A program made the position numbers and the translations under genes. This document shows, one piece after another, positions 9,096 to 18,489 of a DNA stretch of 64,000 nucleotides (its first letter is position 1; every line of letters starts with the position of its first letter). Origin of the DNA: Streptomyces atroolivaceus (lineage in GTDB: Bacteria > Actinomycetota > Actinomycetes > Streptomycetales > Streptomycetaceae); the NCBI RefSeq assembly GCF_000717025.1, contig NZ_JNXG01000021.1, forward strand, positions 62,001-126,000, in the 5' to 3' direction. The notes beneath the pieces are model-generated. The model was not told where the DNA came from. It saw only the letters and a program-made list of their open reading frames with translations, and made no database searches.

Positions 9096-10501
9096 GTACG
9101 TGCTCCGATCGGAAGGGCGCTCGCGGGAGCGGCGGGACCGGCGGGGCCGGTGTCGTCCGAATTCCGCGCCGCGGCCAGCAGATCGAGGGTGAGGGCCGCC
9201 GTCCAGCCGAAGGCTCGGGTGCCCCGGGCCTGGGCGGTGAACGGGTCCACGTACTCGGCGAAGGAACTGGCGCCGGCCGCGTCCAGCATGGCCGTGCGCA
9301 GCGCGTCCGCCGCGCGCGCCCGGCCGTACCGGCGCAGACCGCGCTCCAGCAGCCAGTTGGTGTTGAACCAGGCGGGACCACGCCAGTAGCGGGAGGGATC
9401 GAAGGCGTGACCCGTGAAGTCGTACGACGGTGCCATCGGGACCTCGCCGAGCCGGAAACCGGTGCCCGTCGCCGTATCGAGCAGGGCGTCCACGACGTGC
9501 TGGGGGAGTCCGGGGACGACGAGCGGGACGAGCCCGGCGACGCTGCGCTCGGGGATCAGCTCGCCGCCGACCAGGTCACGGCAGAGGAACATGCCGTCGG
9601 AGGGCGACCAGAGCCGCGCCACCAGGGCCTCCGTGAGGCGTGCCGCCCGCGCCTCGTGAAGGGCGGGGTCCCCGCCCGTCTCCGCGGCGATCCGGGCGAG
9701 GGCGTGCTCCGAGACGATCAGCAGGGCGTTGACACAGGGGTCCTCGACCGCGAAGGCGTGCTCGCCCGGCACGTCCGCGTAGCCGCTGTCCCGGTAGTCG
9801 GCGGCCAGCCGCACATACCGCCCGTAGTCCAGATCGGTGGGACGTTCCGCGGCCTGCCCGTGGTCGAGGTCGGCGCGCCGGTACGAACCGGGGGCGGCCG
9901 GGTCGACGCGTCGCAACGGGCCGTCCCAGCAGGGGCTGTTGTCCATGCCGGGCTCCCACGGATGCACCATGGCCGCCAGTCCGCCGCCGCCGAGGTCGCG
10001 GGGGCCCGTGAGGTAGTCGTGCCAGGCCACGAGGCGGTCGTACACACGGGGCAGGAAGCCGCGGCTGCGCGAGGTCTCCGGGTCCGCGAGGTGGACGAGC
10101 CAGGCGGCGAGGGCGTGCACCGGGGGCTGCACGATGCCGGAGGTCTCGGTGCCGGCCGGGGCGCCGGAGGGGGCGCCGGCCGTGGAGGAGCGCCAGAAGT
10201 CGGGGCTGGGGAAGTACGCGTCGAGAGGCACCGCAGGGCTGAAGACGATGTGGGGAACGCGTCCGTCGGACCACTGCGCGCCCAGGAGGCTCTCCAGCTC
10301 GCGCTGGGCCCGGCGCACCGAGAGATGGCGCAGCCCGATCGCGATGAAGGCCGAGTCCCAGCTCCACTGGTGCGGATACAGGCCGCGCGACGGAACGGTG
10401 GAGGAGCCCGTCCAGTTGGTGAGGAGCACCCGCGCCGCGCCGCGCCGAAGGGCCAGGTGACCGGCGGCGGCGGGCGCGGGGGTTTCGAGCAGCGACGTCA
10501 C
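9092..10501 (-). CDS. (alpha/alpha)6-barrel glycoside hydrolase, GH63/mannosylglycerate-hydrolase-like
   Basis: This is a 469-aa protein. The N-terminal region has the GH63/MGH1-type pattern (ARVLLTNWTG, GLYPHQWSWDSAFIAIGLRHL), then VHPWEPGMDNSPCWD, MAPSYDFTGHAFDP, and YWRGPAWFNTNWLLERGLRRYG. GMDNSP and the tryptophan-rich segments are hallmarks of this clan, in which acidic residues near these motifs are catalytic. The start is GTG at 10501, chosen because it overlaps the upstream stop in GTGA. An in-frame ATG at 10570 would overlap the isomerase gene heavily. It is probably an alpha-glucosidase or alpha-mannosidase-like exo-enzyme in the imported-sugar pathway; the exact linkage is unknown. 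Confidence 0.8.
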   Translation of the reverse strand: MTSLLETPAPAAAGHLALRRGAARVLLTNWTGSSTVPSRGLYPHQWSWDSAFIAIGLRHLSVRRAQRELESLLGAQWSDGRVPHIVFSPAVPLDAYFPSPDFWRSSTAGAPSGAPAGTETSGIVQPPVHALAAWLVHLADPETSRSRGFLPRVYDRLVAWHDYLTGPRDLGGGGLAAMVHPWEPGMDNSPCWDGPLRRVDPAAPGSYRRADLDHGQAAERPTDLDYGRYVRLAADYRDSGYADVPGEHAFAVEDPCVNALLIVSEHALARIAAETGGDPALHEARAARLTEALVARLWSPSDGMFLCRDLVGGELIPERSVAGLVPLVVPGLPQHVVDALLDTATGTGFRLGEVPMAPSYDFTGHAFDPSRYWRGPAWFNTNWLLERGLRRYGRARAADALRTAMLDAAGASSFAEYVDPFTAQARGTRAFGWTAALTLDLLAAARNSDDTGPAGPAAPASALPIGART

Positions 10502-11298
10502 GCGCCGGACCTCCGGAGGAACCCGGGGATGGAGCGTACGGCCGCGAGGGGGTCGCCGGTCAGCCGGCATTCGGCGGCGAGGTAGCCGTCGTAGCCGATG
10601 CTGTGCAGGGCGCCGATCCAGGCCGGCCAGTCCAGGTGCCCGGCGCCCGGCTGGAAGCGGTTCGAGTCGCTGACCTGGGCGTGACCGATGTAGGGGGCTG
10701 CCGCCAGGACCGAGGCCGAGGGGTCGGCCTCCTCGATGTTCATGTGGTAGCTGTCGATGCCGATGCGGACGGAGTCGAGCCCCACCGTGCGGATCAGCTC
10801 GACGGCCTGCTCCAGCCGGTTGACCATGTGGTCCTCGTACCGGTTGAGCGGTTCCAGATAGAGGGTGACGCCCTCGCGGCGCGCGTGCTCGCCCAGCTCG
10901 GAGAGGCCGGCCAGCAGCACCTCGCGGTCCTGCTCCTCGGTGCGCGGCGGCTCGAACGGGGGGAGCCTGCGCGAGAACATCCCGTAGGAGGCGGGGGTCT
11001 GGACCCCCAGCGCTCCGATCTCGGCGGCGACGGAGAGCTGGGACCTCATCTGCTCCAGCGCGTCACGGCGCAGGTCGTCGTCGAACGCCGCGAAGAAGTG
11101 AAGCATGTCGACACAGACCGTCGGCATGATCACGCCGTCGGCCAGGGCCTGCTTCAGCTCGGGCAGACGGCCACGGAAGTGGAAGTCGCCCTTGGACCGC
11201 AACTCCACGGCGTCGTAGCCGGCGTCCTGGGCGAAGGCCCATTTCTCCTGGAGCGTGTCGCCGGGGAGGAGCTGTTCCTGGCAGGCGGTTCTCAGCAT
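10498..11298 (-). CDS. Sugar phosphate isomerase/epimerase (xylose-isomerase-like TIM barrel)
   Basis: This 266-aa protein begins MLRTACQEQLLPGDTLQEKW. Barrel strands carry the AP-endonuclease-2/IolE-type metal ligands: an acidic VELRSKGDF segment, YLEPLNRYEDHM (Glu), IGIDSYHMNIEE (Asp and His), HAQVSDSNRFQPG, and YDGYLAAECRL (Glu). Such enzymes isomerise or epimerise free or keto sugars, or open keto-glycosides. The ATG has AAAGG upstream; longer in-frame extensions have noise composition. The position between a dehydrogenase gene and two glycosidase genes supports a sugar-catabolic step. Confidence 0.85.
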   Translation of the reverse strand: MLRTACQEQLLPGDTLQEKWAFAQDAGYDAVELRSKGDFHFRGRLPELKQALADGVIMPTVCVDMLHFFAAFDDDLRRDALEQMRSQLSVAAEIGALGVQTPASYGMFSRRLPPFEPPRTEEQDREVLLAGLSELGEHARREGVTLYLEPLNRYEDHMVNRLEQAVELIRTVGLDSVRIGIDSYHMNIEEADPSASVLAAAPYIGHAQVSDSNRFQPGAGHLDWPAWIGALHSIGYDGYLAAECRLTGDPLAAVRSIPGFLRRSGA

Positions 11299-11407
11299 GG
11301 GATGCCTTTCGGCGCCGACGGAGGGCGCGCTGTGTTCTGGCTGTCGTTCGTGTCGGGTGGGCGGCCGGCAGGGTCGCCGGCCCGCCCGGGTGCCGCCGGG
11401 CTCGCGG

Positions 11408-12454
11408 TCAGAACTCCAGGACGACCTGAAGGGCGTCGGCCGGAGTCTCGTCGAGCAGCACATACGCGTCGGCGGCAGCCGCCACCGGGACGACGTGGCT
11501 GACCAGGGACTTCACGTCGACCTGCCCTTCGGCGACCAGCGAGAGGAAGGTCTGCTGGAGCCGCTCGACGGTCCAGCGGCCCGCCAGCTGCGGCGGCACC
11601 CCGCCGATCTGGGAGCAGATCAGCTGCACCCGGTTGTGGTGGAACTCGTCGCCGAGGCGCAGACCGGCGCCGTCGCCCTGGTAGAAGCCGGACGCCACGA
11701 CCCGGCCGCCGACGGTGACGGAGCGCAGGGCCTCGTGCAGGGCCGGGTACACACCGCTGATCTCGATGGCGACGTCGGCCCCCGCCCCGCCCGTGGCGGC
11801 CCGGATGCGTTCGGCGACGCTGTCGGTCCTGGCGTTGAGGGTGTGCCGTGCGCCGTACTCACGGGCGGTCGCGAGCCGGCCGTCGAGCGCGTCGACCGCG
11901 GTGACGCGCCCGCCGTTGAGCTGGGCGAGGCGGGTGGTGAGCAGGCCGATGACGCCCTGGCCGAAGACGGCCACGTCCTCGCCCAGGTGGATGTCCGCGG
12001 CGAGGATCGCGTTGTACGCGATGGCGCCGACCCGGGCGAAGGCCCCGGCGAGCGGTTCCAGACCGGCGGGCAGGGTGTGGCCCGCCATGCGCTCGGCCGG
12101 GACGATGCCCTCGCTGCGGTGACCCCAGATGCCCCAGACCAGGTCGCCCGTGACCGGCATGCCGGGCGTGCCGACGAGCTCGGGGGAGACCTCGGTGACC
12201 TCACCGACCTCGGAGTAGCCCCAGCCGGCCACCGGGTACTCGATCCCGGCCGCTCCGTCGCGGAAGATCCGGGCTTCGGCGTCCCAGGTGCGCGTCAGGT
12301 ACGGGTTCGTCCCCCGGTAGGCGGTGAGTTCGGTTCCTGCCGAGATGCCGGAGTAGCGGGTGCGGACCCGCAGGTGCCCGGCGGGGAGCGGAGCGCTCTC
12401 GTGCTCGGCGACTTCGACCTGTCGGGGGCCGGTGAACTGGACGACGCGTTCCAC
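11408..12454 (-). CDS. Medium-chain (zinc-type superfamily) dehydrogenase
   Basis: This is a 348-aa protein. The GroES-like domain spans about 1-140 and the Rossmann domain about 140-290, with VFGQGVIGLLTTRLAQL as the nucleotide-binding loop and AVDALDGRLATAREYGA after it. At the position where zinc-dependent members have Cys-Gly-x-Asp it reads SGISAGTELTAY, so the usual catalytic zinc cysteine is missing, as in bi-domain oxidoreductases. It is the first gene of the leftward operon, starting at GTG after CGGAG. It is likely a polyol/sugar oxidoreductase feeding the isomerase; substrate unknown. Confidence 0.82.
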   Translation of the reverse strand: MERVVQFTGPRQVEVAEHESAPLPAGHLRVRTRYSGISAGTELTAYRGTNPYLTRTWDAEARIFRDGAAGIEYPVAGWGYSEVGEVTEVSPELVGTPGMPVTGDLVWGIWGHRSEGIVPAERMAGHTLPAGLEPLAGAFARVGAIAYNAILAADIHLGEDVAVFGQGVIGLLTTRLAQLNGGRVTAVDALDGRLATAREYGARHTLNARTDSVAERIRAATGGAGADVAIEISGVYPALHEALRSVTVGGRVVASGFYQGDGAGLRLGDEFHHNRVQLICSQIGGVPPQLAGRWTVERLQQTFLSLVAEGQVDVKSLVSHVVPVAAAADAYVLLDETPADALQVVLEF

Positions 12455-12590
12455 GGGGAGCTCCGGTAGCGCTTGGAGGGGTGTTGCTCGCTGACTTCAG
12501 TCGAAGATATCTCAGAGTTACGTCTTGTCAACAAGCAAAAGTGATGCTGAGATGCATCAGGAAAATGCGTAAGTGGCGTGAGGACACAGC
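12455..12590. promoter_or_regulatory. Divergent promoter/operator region of the sugar locus
   Basis: This 136-bp AT-richer intergenic region separates the leftward catabolic operon from the rightward importer operon. CTTGT-CA-ACAAG (12524-12535) and GACT-TC-AGTC (12493-12502) are short inverted repeats, and GATGCATC is a palindrome near 12563. One of these probably binds the local ROK regulator. The site assignment is a guess. Confidence 0.5.
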
Positions 12591-13994
12591 ATGGTGATGA
12601 AGACCCGACGGTCGAGGGCGACCCTGTTCGGGCTCGCCGCGACCCTGGCGGCAGGCCTGCTGGCCGGCTGCTCAGGCAGCTCCGGCACAGAGCGGCCCGA
12701 CCACAGGATCACGGTGTGGTCGCAGGAGAACCTGCCGCCGCGGATGGCGGCGACCAGGAAGGTCATCAGCCGTTTCGAGAAGGAGAGCGGCGTCGAGGTC
12801 GATCTCGTCGGTGTGGACGAGGCGCAGCTGCCGCAGCTGATCATGTCCGCGGCGGCGGCCGGCAGGCTCCCGGACGTGATCGGGGCGGTCCCGATGGGCC
12901 AGGTCTGGCAGATGTACGGCAACGGCCTGCTGAACACCGAGGTCGCGGACCGCATCGTGAAGGACCTGCAGCCGGGCACGTTCAACAGCAACGCGCTCGC
13001 GCTCACCTCCGACGGCGCCACCAGGCTCGGCGTCCCCTCCGACGCCTGGCTGCAGATCCTCGTCTACCGCAAGGACCTCTTCGCCGAGGCCGGGCTCGAC
13101 GCGCCGGACGACTACGCGAGCGCCCTGAAGGCCGCCGCCACCCTCGACACCGGCGGCCGGGACGGCATCTCCCTGGCCACCGATCCCTCGGACGTCTTCA
13201 CCCAGCAGAGCTTCGAGGACCTCGCTCTGGCCAACGGCTGCCAGCTGGTCGACGAGGCGGGCGAGCCCGCTCTCGACTCCCCGGCCTGCCGCAACGCCTT
13301 CGCGGCCTACGACGATCTCGCGCGCGAACACGGAGCGCCCGGCACCCAGAGCGTGGACACCACCCGCGCCACCTACTTCGCCGGGAAGTCGTCGATGATG
13401 GTCTGGTCGTCCTTCCTCCTGGACGAGCTGGCGGGCCTGCGCTCGGACGCGCTGCCGAGCTGCCCGGAGTGCAAGAAGGACCCGGAATTCCTGGCCCGCA
13501 ACACCGGTGTCGTCACCTCCTTGAAGGGCCCTGACGGCAAGGAACCCGCCCAGTTCGGCGAGATCACGTCATGGGCCGTCACCAGGACCGCCGAGACGGA
13601 CGCCTCCAGCAAGTTCATCGAGTACATGATGGGCAAGGGGTACGCCGACTGGTTCGGCATGGCACCCGAGGGCAAGATCCCCGTCCGCACCGGCACGGCG
13701 GACTCTCCGGACACCTTCGAGCAGGCGTGGCGCGCCAGCGTCATGGGCGTCGACCGCCGCGAGTCCATGCAGAAGGCCTATCCCTCGGCTCTCCTGGACC
13801 GGCTCGTCACCGGTGTCGGCGGCATGAAGCGATGGGGCCTGACCCAGGGCCAGGGCACTCTCGTCGGCGCCACGAACGGTGAACTCCCCGTCGCCAAGGC
13901 CATCGGGGCGATGACCAGCGGCCAGCTCTCGCCCGACGAGGCCGCCGAGGAGGCCGACGACGAAGTCACCGCCCTCCAGAAGTCCCTCCAGTAG
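12591..13994 (+). CDS. ABC transporter solute-binding lipoprotein (carbohydrate)
   Basis: This 467-aa protein has a lipoprotein signal: basic N-terminus, hydrophobic stretch and LLAGC lipobox with lipidated Cys27. The mature part has the family-1 extracellular solute-binding fold (ITVWSQENLPPRMAATRKVI, ALNDVIGAVP-like segment, SDAWLQILVYRKDLFAEAGL, TSWAVTRTAETDASSKFIEYMM). It captures a sugar or oligosaccharide outside the membrane and delivers it to the two permeases encoded next. ATG follows GAGGACAC. A second in-frame ATG two codons later is an equally possible start. Confidence 0.92.
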   Translation: MVMKTRRSRATLFGLAATLAAGLLAGCSGSSGTERPDHRITVWSQENLPPRMAATRKVISRFEKESGVEVDLVGVDEAQLPQLIMSAAAAGRLPDVIGAVPMGQVWQMYGNGLLNTEVADRIVKDLQPGTFNSNALALTSDGATRLGVPSDAWLQILVYRKDLFAEAGLDAPDDYASALKAAATLDTGGRDGISLATDPSDVFTQQSFEDLALANGCQLVDEAGEPALDSPACRNAFAAYDDLAREHGAPGTQSVDTTRATYFAGKSSMMVWSSFLLDELAGLRSDALPSCPECKKDPEFLARNTGVVTSLKGPDGKEPAQFGEITSWAVTRTAETDASSKFIEYMMGKGYADWFGMAPEGKIPVRTGTADSPDTFEQAWRASVMGVDRRESMQKAYPSALLDRLVTGVGGMKRWGLTQGQGTLVGATNGELPVAKAIGAMTSGQLSPDEAAEEADDEVTALQKSLQ

Positions 13995-14027
13995 CCGCAC
14001 GCCGCTCCCTCACGAGGTAACCGACCC

Positions 14028-15008
14028 ATGAGCACAATCCAGAGCGGCGCGAAGAAGCGCCGCGTCCCGCCGAAGAGTTCGAGCAGGCGGGAGAACCGCG
14101 CGGGCCTCGCCTTCGTGACCCCCACCTTCCTGGTGGTCCTGGTCGTGGTGATCCTGCCGATCCTGTGGACCGTCCTGCTCGCCTTCCAGAACGCCAAGCT
14201 GGTCGACATCCAGGAGAACGGCCTGTTCGGCCGCTGGACCCTGGACAACTTCTCCCAGGTCTTCGGCTCACCCGGCTTCTGGAGCAGTCTCGGCACCACG
14301 CTCCTCTACACCGTCGGCTCCACCGCCGGCTCCGTCGTCCTCGGACTGATCGCCGCCCTCGCGCTGCGCAGGCCCTTCCGCGGACGGGGCGCCCTGCGCG
14401 CCGCCATGCTCCTGCCGTACGTCGCTCCCGTGGTCGCCGTCTCCTTCGTGTGGGAGGTGGCGCTCAGCCCGCAGTACGGCATCGTGAACGAATGGGGCCA
14501 CAAGCTCTTCGGATGGGACGACCCCATCGCCTTCCTGTCCACCAGGTCCTACGAAGTCGGCCTGTTCGGACTCCACTTCGACATCCCGCTGGCGCTGCTC
14601 ACCGTCATCGCCTTCGAGACCTGGCGCTACTTCCCGTTCGCCTTCCTCTTCATGCTCGCCCGCCTCCAGGCGGTGCCGGCCGGCCTGGAGGAGGCCGCGG
14701 AAGTCGACGGGGCCACGCTGTCCCAGCGCTTCCGGCACATCCTGCTGCCGCAGCTGCTGCCCGTCATCGCGCTGCTGTCCGTGCTGCGCTTCATCATGAC
14801 GTTCAACAAGTTCGACGACATCTACCTGCTCACCGGCGGCGGTTCCGGCACGGACGTCGTGGCCGTCCGCGTCTACGACTTCCTCACCTCGCGCTTCGAC
14901 GTCGGAGCCGCCTCCGCACAGGCGCTCGTCCTCGCCGTCGTGCTCATGGCCCTCCTGGGCATCTACTTCAAGTTCTTCGGCAAGAAGATGCAGGAGGAAT
15001 CGGCATGA
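14028..15008 (+). CDS. Carbohydrate ABC transporter permease (MalF/UgpA type)
   Basis: This 326-aa protein has about six transmembrane segments, the first at about 28-50 (FVTPTFLVVLVVVILPILWTV). The cytoplasmic EAA loop is visible as LEEAAEVDGATLSQRFRHIL at about residues 220-240, which docks the ATPase. The next permease starts inside its stop codon. No ATP-binding subunit is encoded nearby, so a shared MsiK-type ATPase is inferred. Confidence 0.93.
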   Translation: MSTIQSGAKKRRVPPKSSSRRENRAGLAFVTPTFLVVLVVVILPILWTVLLAFQNAKLVDIQENGLFGRWTLDNFSQVFGSPGFWSSLGTTLLYTVGSTAGSVVLGLIAALALRRPFRGRGALRAAMLLPYVAPVVAVSFVWEVALSPQYGIVNEWGHKLFGWDDPIAFLSTRSYEVGLFGLHFDIPLALLTVIAFETWRYFPFAFLFMLARLQAVPAGLEEAAEVDGATLSQRFRHILLPQLLPVIALLSVLRFIMTFNKFDDIYLLTGGGSGTDVVAVRVYDFLTSRFDVGAASAQALVLAVVLMALLGIYFKFFGKKMQEESA

Positions 15009-15955
15009 CCCCCACCCCGACCATGACCCGCGAAGAGGCGGAGCGCACCGCCCGCCCGCTGCCGTCGGCGCGGCGTTCCCGGCCGCGGATGACCCGCGCC
15101 CAGTTCGAGGAACGGTTCTTCGGAGTCCTGCGCTGGGTGGTGATCGCCTTCCTCGCGGCGATCACGATCGTGCCCTTCTACTACATGCTGATGCTGTCGG
15201 TGAAGCCCATCGACGCCCTGCTCCTGGACCCGGGCAACCTCTGGGTCTCGGCGAAGGACTTCACCCTCGATACGTACGAGAGCGTCCTGAAGTCCTCGGA
15301 GGAGGGCGGTCAGGGCTTCCTCGGCATGCTGCTCAACTCGGCGCTCGTCGCCGTCGCCACGGTCCTGCTCACGCTGGCCGCCGCAGTTCCAGGGGCGTAC
15401 GCCGTCAGCCGGCTGAAGTTCTTCGGCAACCGTCAGGTCAGCGCGGTGTTCCTCGCGGTCTACCTCTTCCCGGCCACGCTGCTCGCCGTCCCGCTCTTCG
15501 TCATGTTCGCGAAGATGGGGCTGTCCGGCAGCCTCGTAGGGCTCGCCATCGTCTACATCGCACAGACCGTCCCCGTCTCGATCTACATGCTGAAGAACTA
15601 CTTCGTCACCATCCCGTTCAGCATCGAGGAGGCGGCGGCGATCGACGGCGCGTCGCGCCTGCAGACCGTACGCAAGATCATCCTGCCCCTCGCCCTGCCG
15701 ACCCTCATGGCCACCGGGCTGTACGTCTTCATGATCGCCTGGAACGAGTTCCTGTTCGCCCTCCTCTTCCTGGCGGCCGACCCCGAGCTGTGGACCGTCT
15801 CCCTGGGACTCCAGCAACTCGCCAACGGCATCGAGGTGTCCAAGACCGTGCTGATGGCCGGGTCGGTCGTCCTCACCATCCCTGTGGTACTCCTGTTCTT
15901 CTCCGCCGAACGGCTCCTCACCGAGGGCCTGACCAGCGGTGCGGACAAGGGCTGA
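15005..15955 (+). CDS. Carbohydrate ABC transporter permease (MalG type)
   Basis: This 316-aa protein starts at ATG 15005, which overlaps the upstream stop (ATGA). Transmembrane segments begin at about residue 38 (WVVIAFLAAITIVPFYYMLM). The EAA motif is SIEEAAAIDGASRLQTVRKI. Loops typical of MalG-type sugar permeases are seen (WNEFLFALLFLAADPELWTV). It pairs with the preceding permease. Confidence 0.93.
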   Translation: MTPTPTMTREEAERTARPLPSARRSRPRMTRAQFEERFFGVLRWVVIAFLAAITIVPFYYMLMLSVKPIDALLLDPGNLWVSAKDFTLDTYESVLKSSEEGGQGFLGMLLNSALVAVATVLLTLAAAVPGAYAVSRLKFFGNRQVSAVFLAVYLFPATLLAVPLFVMFAKMGLSGSLVGLAIVYIAQTVPVSIYMLKNYFVTIPFSIEEAAAIDGASRLQTVRKIILPLALPTLMATGLYVFMIAWNEFLFALLFLAADPELWTVSLGLQQLANGIEVSKTVLMAGSVVLTIPVVLLFFSAERLLTEGLTSGADKG

Positions 15956-16043
15956 CGCCGGGAGCCGGGCGGGCCGGCAGTCGGAAACCCGACGGCCCTG
16001 CGGGGCAGGCACGGACGCGACAGACAGGGCGAGGACGACGGGG

Positions 16044-17258
16044 ATGGCAGGAAACCAGGCCAGCGCGGGGCATCTGCTGCAGCTCATCCGCAGCGGCGAG
16101 GCCACCACGCGCGGAGAGCTCCAGCAGGCGACCGGCCTGTCCCGCTCCACGGTGGGACACCGGCTCGACCAGCTCTTCGGAGCGGGCTGGCTGCGCGGTG
16201 CGACCGGCACCTCCACGGGCGGACGACCCTCCGCCCGGCTGGAGTTCGACCCGACGCACGCCGTGGTGCTCGTCGCGGACCTGGGGACCCGGCATGCCCG
16301 CGTCGCGGTGCTCGACCTTTCCGGGACCGTCCTCGCCGAGCACACCGGTGCCCTCGTCATCGCCGACGGCCCCGACCGCGCCCTGGACCAACTGGCCCGC
16401 TGGTCCGGCCCGCTGCTGGCCGAGGCCGGTGTGGGGGCCGAGCGGGTCTGCGGCGTCGGGCTCTCCGTGCCCGGACCGGTGGACTGGGAGTCGGCCCGGA
16501 TCGTGCAGCCGCCGATCATGCCCGGCTGGGACCGCTTCCCCGTACGGGAACGGATGCGCGAGGCCTGGGCCGAGCACGTCGGGCCGATGCCGGCCGAGGG
16601 ACCCCTGCCCGTCTTCGTCGACAACGACGCCAACCTGATGGCCCTGGCGGAGCAGCGGGCAGGGCACCCGGACTGCACCGCCTTCGTCCTGGTCAAGGCG
16701 TCCACGGGGATCGGCGCCGGTGTCGTCGTCGGCGGCGAGATCTACCGGGGCATCGACGGGGGAGCGGGCGACATCGGACACATCCGCCTGCACGACCGTC
16801 CCGACGCGCTGTGCATGTGCGGCTCCTACGGCTGTCTCGCGGCGGTCGCCAGCGGCCGGTCCATCGCCGGACAGCTCACCGCCGCCGGTGTCCCCACGGC
16901 GTCGGGGTCCGACGTGCGCGAGCACCTCGCCGCGGGTCAGCCGGACGCCGTCAGGCTCGCCCGCGAGGCGGGACAGCGCGTCGGCGAAGTCCTGGTCACG
17001 GTCGTCACCCTGCTCAACCCCGGTGTACTGATGCTGAGCGGGGACCTGGCAGGCACCCCGTTCCTCACCGGAGTCCGTGAACTCATCTACCAGCGCGCCA
17101 TGCCACGCACCACCGCCCACCTCCAGGTCGTCACCTCCGAACTGGGCGACCGGGCGGCCCTGCTCGGTGCCGCCCGCATGGTCATCGACCACCTGTACGC
17201 CCCCGACCGCGCCGACTCCCGCCTCGCGGCACTGGCCCGTGCCGGCGACGGCGCCTGA
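16044..17258 (+). CDS. ROK-family transcriptional regulator
   Basis: This is a 404-aa protein. An N-terminal winged helix (about 1-70: GHLLQLIRSGEATTRGELQQ, ATGLSRSTVGHRLDQL) is followed by a ROK sugar-kinase-like domain. The ROK zinc site is present: His in RLHDRP, then CMCGSYGC. A DNxxN motif (VFVDNDANLMAL) marks the sugar/ATP pocket. ATG with GAGGACGACGG upstream; an in-frame ORF extends further upstream over the permease end but lacks a good start. It probably controls this sugar locus in response to the imported sugar or its product. Confidence 0.9.
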   Translation: MAGNQASAGHLLQLIRSGEATTRGELQQATGLSRSTVGHRLDQLFGAGWLRGATGTSTGGRPSARLEFDPTHAVVLVADLGTRHARVAVLDLSGTVLAEHTGALVIADGPDRALDQLARWSGPLLAEAGVGAERVCGVGLSVPGPVDWESARIVQPPIMPGWDRFPVRERMREAWAEHVGPMPAEGPLPVFVDNDANLMALAEQRAGHPDCTAFVLVKASTGIGAGVVVGGEIYRGIDGGAGDIGHIRLHDRPDALCMCGSYGCLAAVASGRSIAGQLTAAGVPTASGSDVREHLAAGQPDAVRLAREAGQRVGEVLVTVVTLLNPGVLMLSGDLAGTPFLTGVRELIYQRAMPRTTAHLQVVTSELGDRAALLGAARMVIDHLYAPDRADSRLAALARAGDGA

Positions 17259-17294
17259 GCGCACCGCACCCGCAGCAGAACGACGGAGAGCACC

Positions 17295-18194
17295 ATGTCC
17301 ACCGCCCCTCCCTCAGACATCTGGCCCTACGAGCCGGTCCGCGTGGGCCTCGTGGGCGCCGGCCCCTGGGCCCGCGCCATGCACGCCCGCATGCTCGCGG
17401 CAGGGCCGGAGACGGCCCTGAGCGCGGTCTGGGCGCGCCGCCCGGAGGCCGCGGCCGAGGTCGCCGGGCCGTACGGGGCCCCGGTCGCCGCCTCCTTCGA
17501 GGAACTCCTCGACCGGTGCGAGGCGGTGGCGTTCGCCGTGCCCCCGGCCGTGCAGGCCGCACTCGCACCACGCGTCGCGGCGGCGGGCCGCGCCCTCCTG
17601 CTGGAGAAGCCGCTCGGCGCGGACCTCGACGCGGCAAACGCCGTGGCGGAGGCCGTCGCCCACCACGGGGTGATCTCCCAGCTCGTCCTCACGAAGCGGT
17701 ACCACCCGGCCACCCGCGCCTTCCTCGCCGAGGCGGCCACCCGCGAGGTGACGGGAGCCCGCTCCTGCTACCTGCACGGAGCCTTCCTCGGCGGGGAGTT
17801 CGCCACGTCCTGGCGGCTGGAGCACGGTGCGCTGCTCGACCTCGGACCCCACCTCCTGGACCTCCTCGACAGCGCGGTCGCCCCCATCGTCTCCGTACGG
17901 GCCACAGGGGATCCGCGCCGCTGGACCGAGCTGACCTGTGAGCACGAGAACGGTGCGGTCAGCCAGGCTTCCCTCTCGGGCGCGGTGCGGCTCCCGCGGG
18001 CCAGGACCCGGGTCGAACTGTTCGGCCCCGGGGAGGAGTTGGTCTATGACACGGCGGACATCGACCACGAGGAGTGCTGGCCGGTCCTGCGGCGCGAGTT
18101 CGCCACCGCCGTGCGGACGGGCAAGGGGACCGGCATCGACGCGGCGCACGGCCTCCACCTGCAGAAGCTGCTCGACCAGGCGGCCCGCACCTGA
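17295..18194 (+). CDS. Gfo/Idh/MocA-family oxidoreductase
   Basis: This is a 299-aa protein. The Rossmann domain starts RVGLVGAGPWARAMHARML, and the family motif EKPLG follows at about residue 97. The C-terminal alpha/beta domain has DLGPHLLDLLD with the usual conserved histidine. The family oxidises or reduces sugar hydroxyls with NAD(P), often at C2 or C3. It follows the ROK gene by 36 bp with GGAGAG before its ATG, so it is likely cotranscribed. With the TIM-barrel isomerase it suggests a keto-sugar step. Confidence 0.88.
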   Translation: MSTAPPSDIWPYEPVRVGLVGAGPWARAMHARMLAAGPETALSAVWARRPEAAAEVAGPYGAPVAASFEELLDRCEAVAFAVPPAVQAALAPRVAAAGRALLLEKPLGADLDAANAVAEAVAHHGVISQLVLTKRYHPATRAFLAEAATREVTGARSCYLHGAFLGGEFATSWRLEHGALLDLGPHLLDLLDSAVAPIVSVRATGDPRRWTELTCEHENGAVSQASLSGAVRLPRARTRVELFGPGEELVYDTADIDHEECWPVLRREFATAVRTGKGTGIDAAHGLHLQKLLDQAART

Positions 18195-18489
18195 CGACGT
18201 GCCCGGCGTGGTCCTGGGCACCGTCTGACTCCTGAGGCTGATGAGGCTGCTGTTGTGGAGGGCCGAGGGGGCGCCCGCCTCCGCGAACTGCTCCTCGGGA
18301 GATCGGACATGGCTCCCGTGGAGGAACCAGCGGAACGAGTGATCCTGGCGTCCGCCGTGCTGCCGGAGCACTACCGGCCGGCCTCCGCGAGGGTTGTCCG
18401 TTCACGGGCCTCCGGCGCCCGGATCCGCCTCGTCCGTGCCACAGCGCGGACGCAGCGCGGACCGCTCCGCAGACAGGACGTGAGGACAC

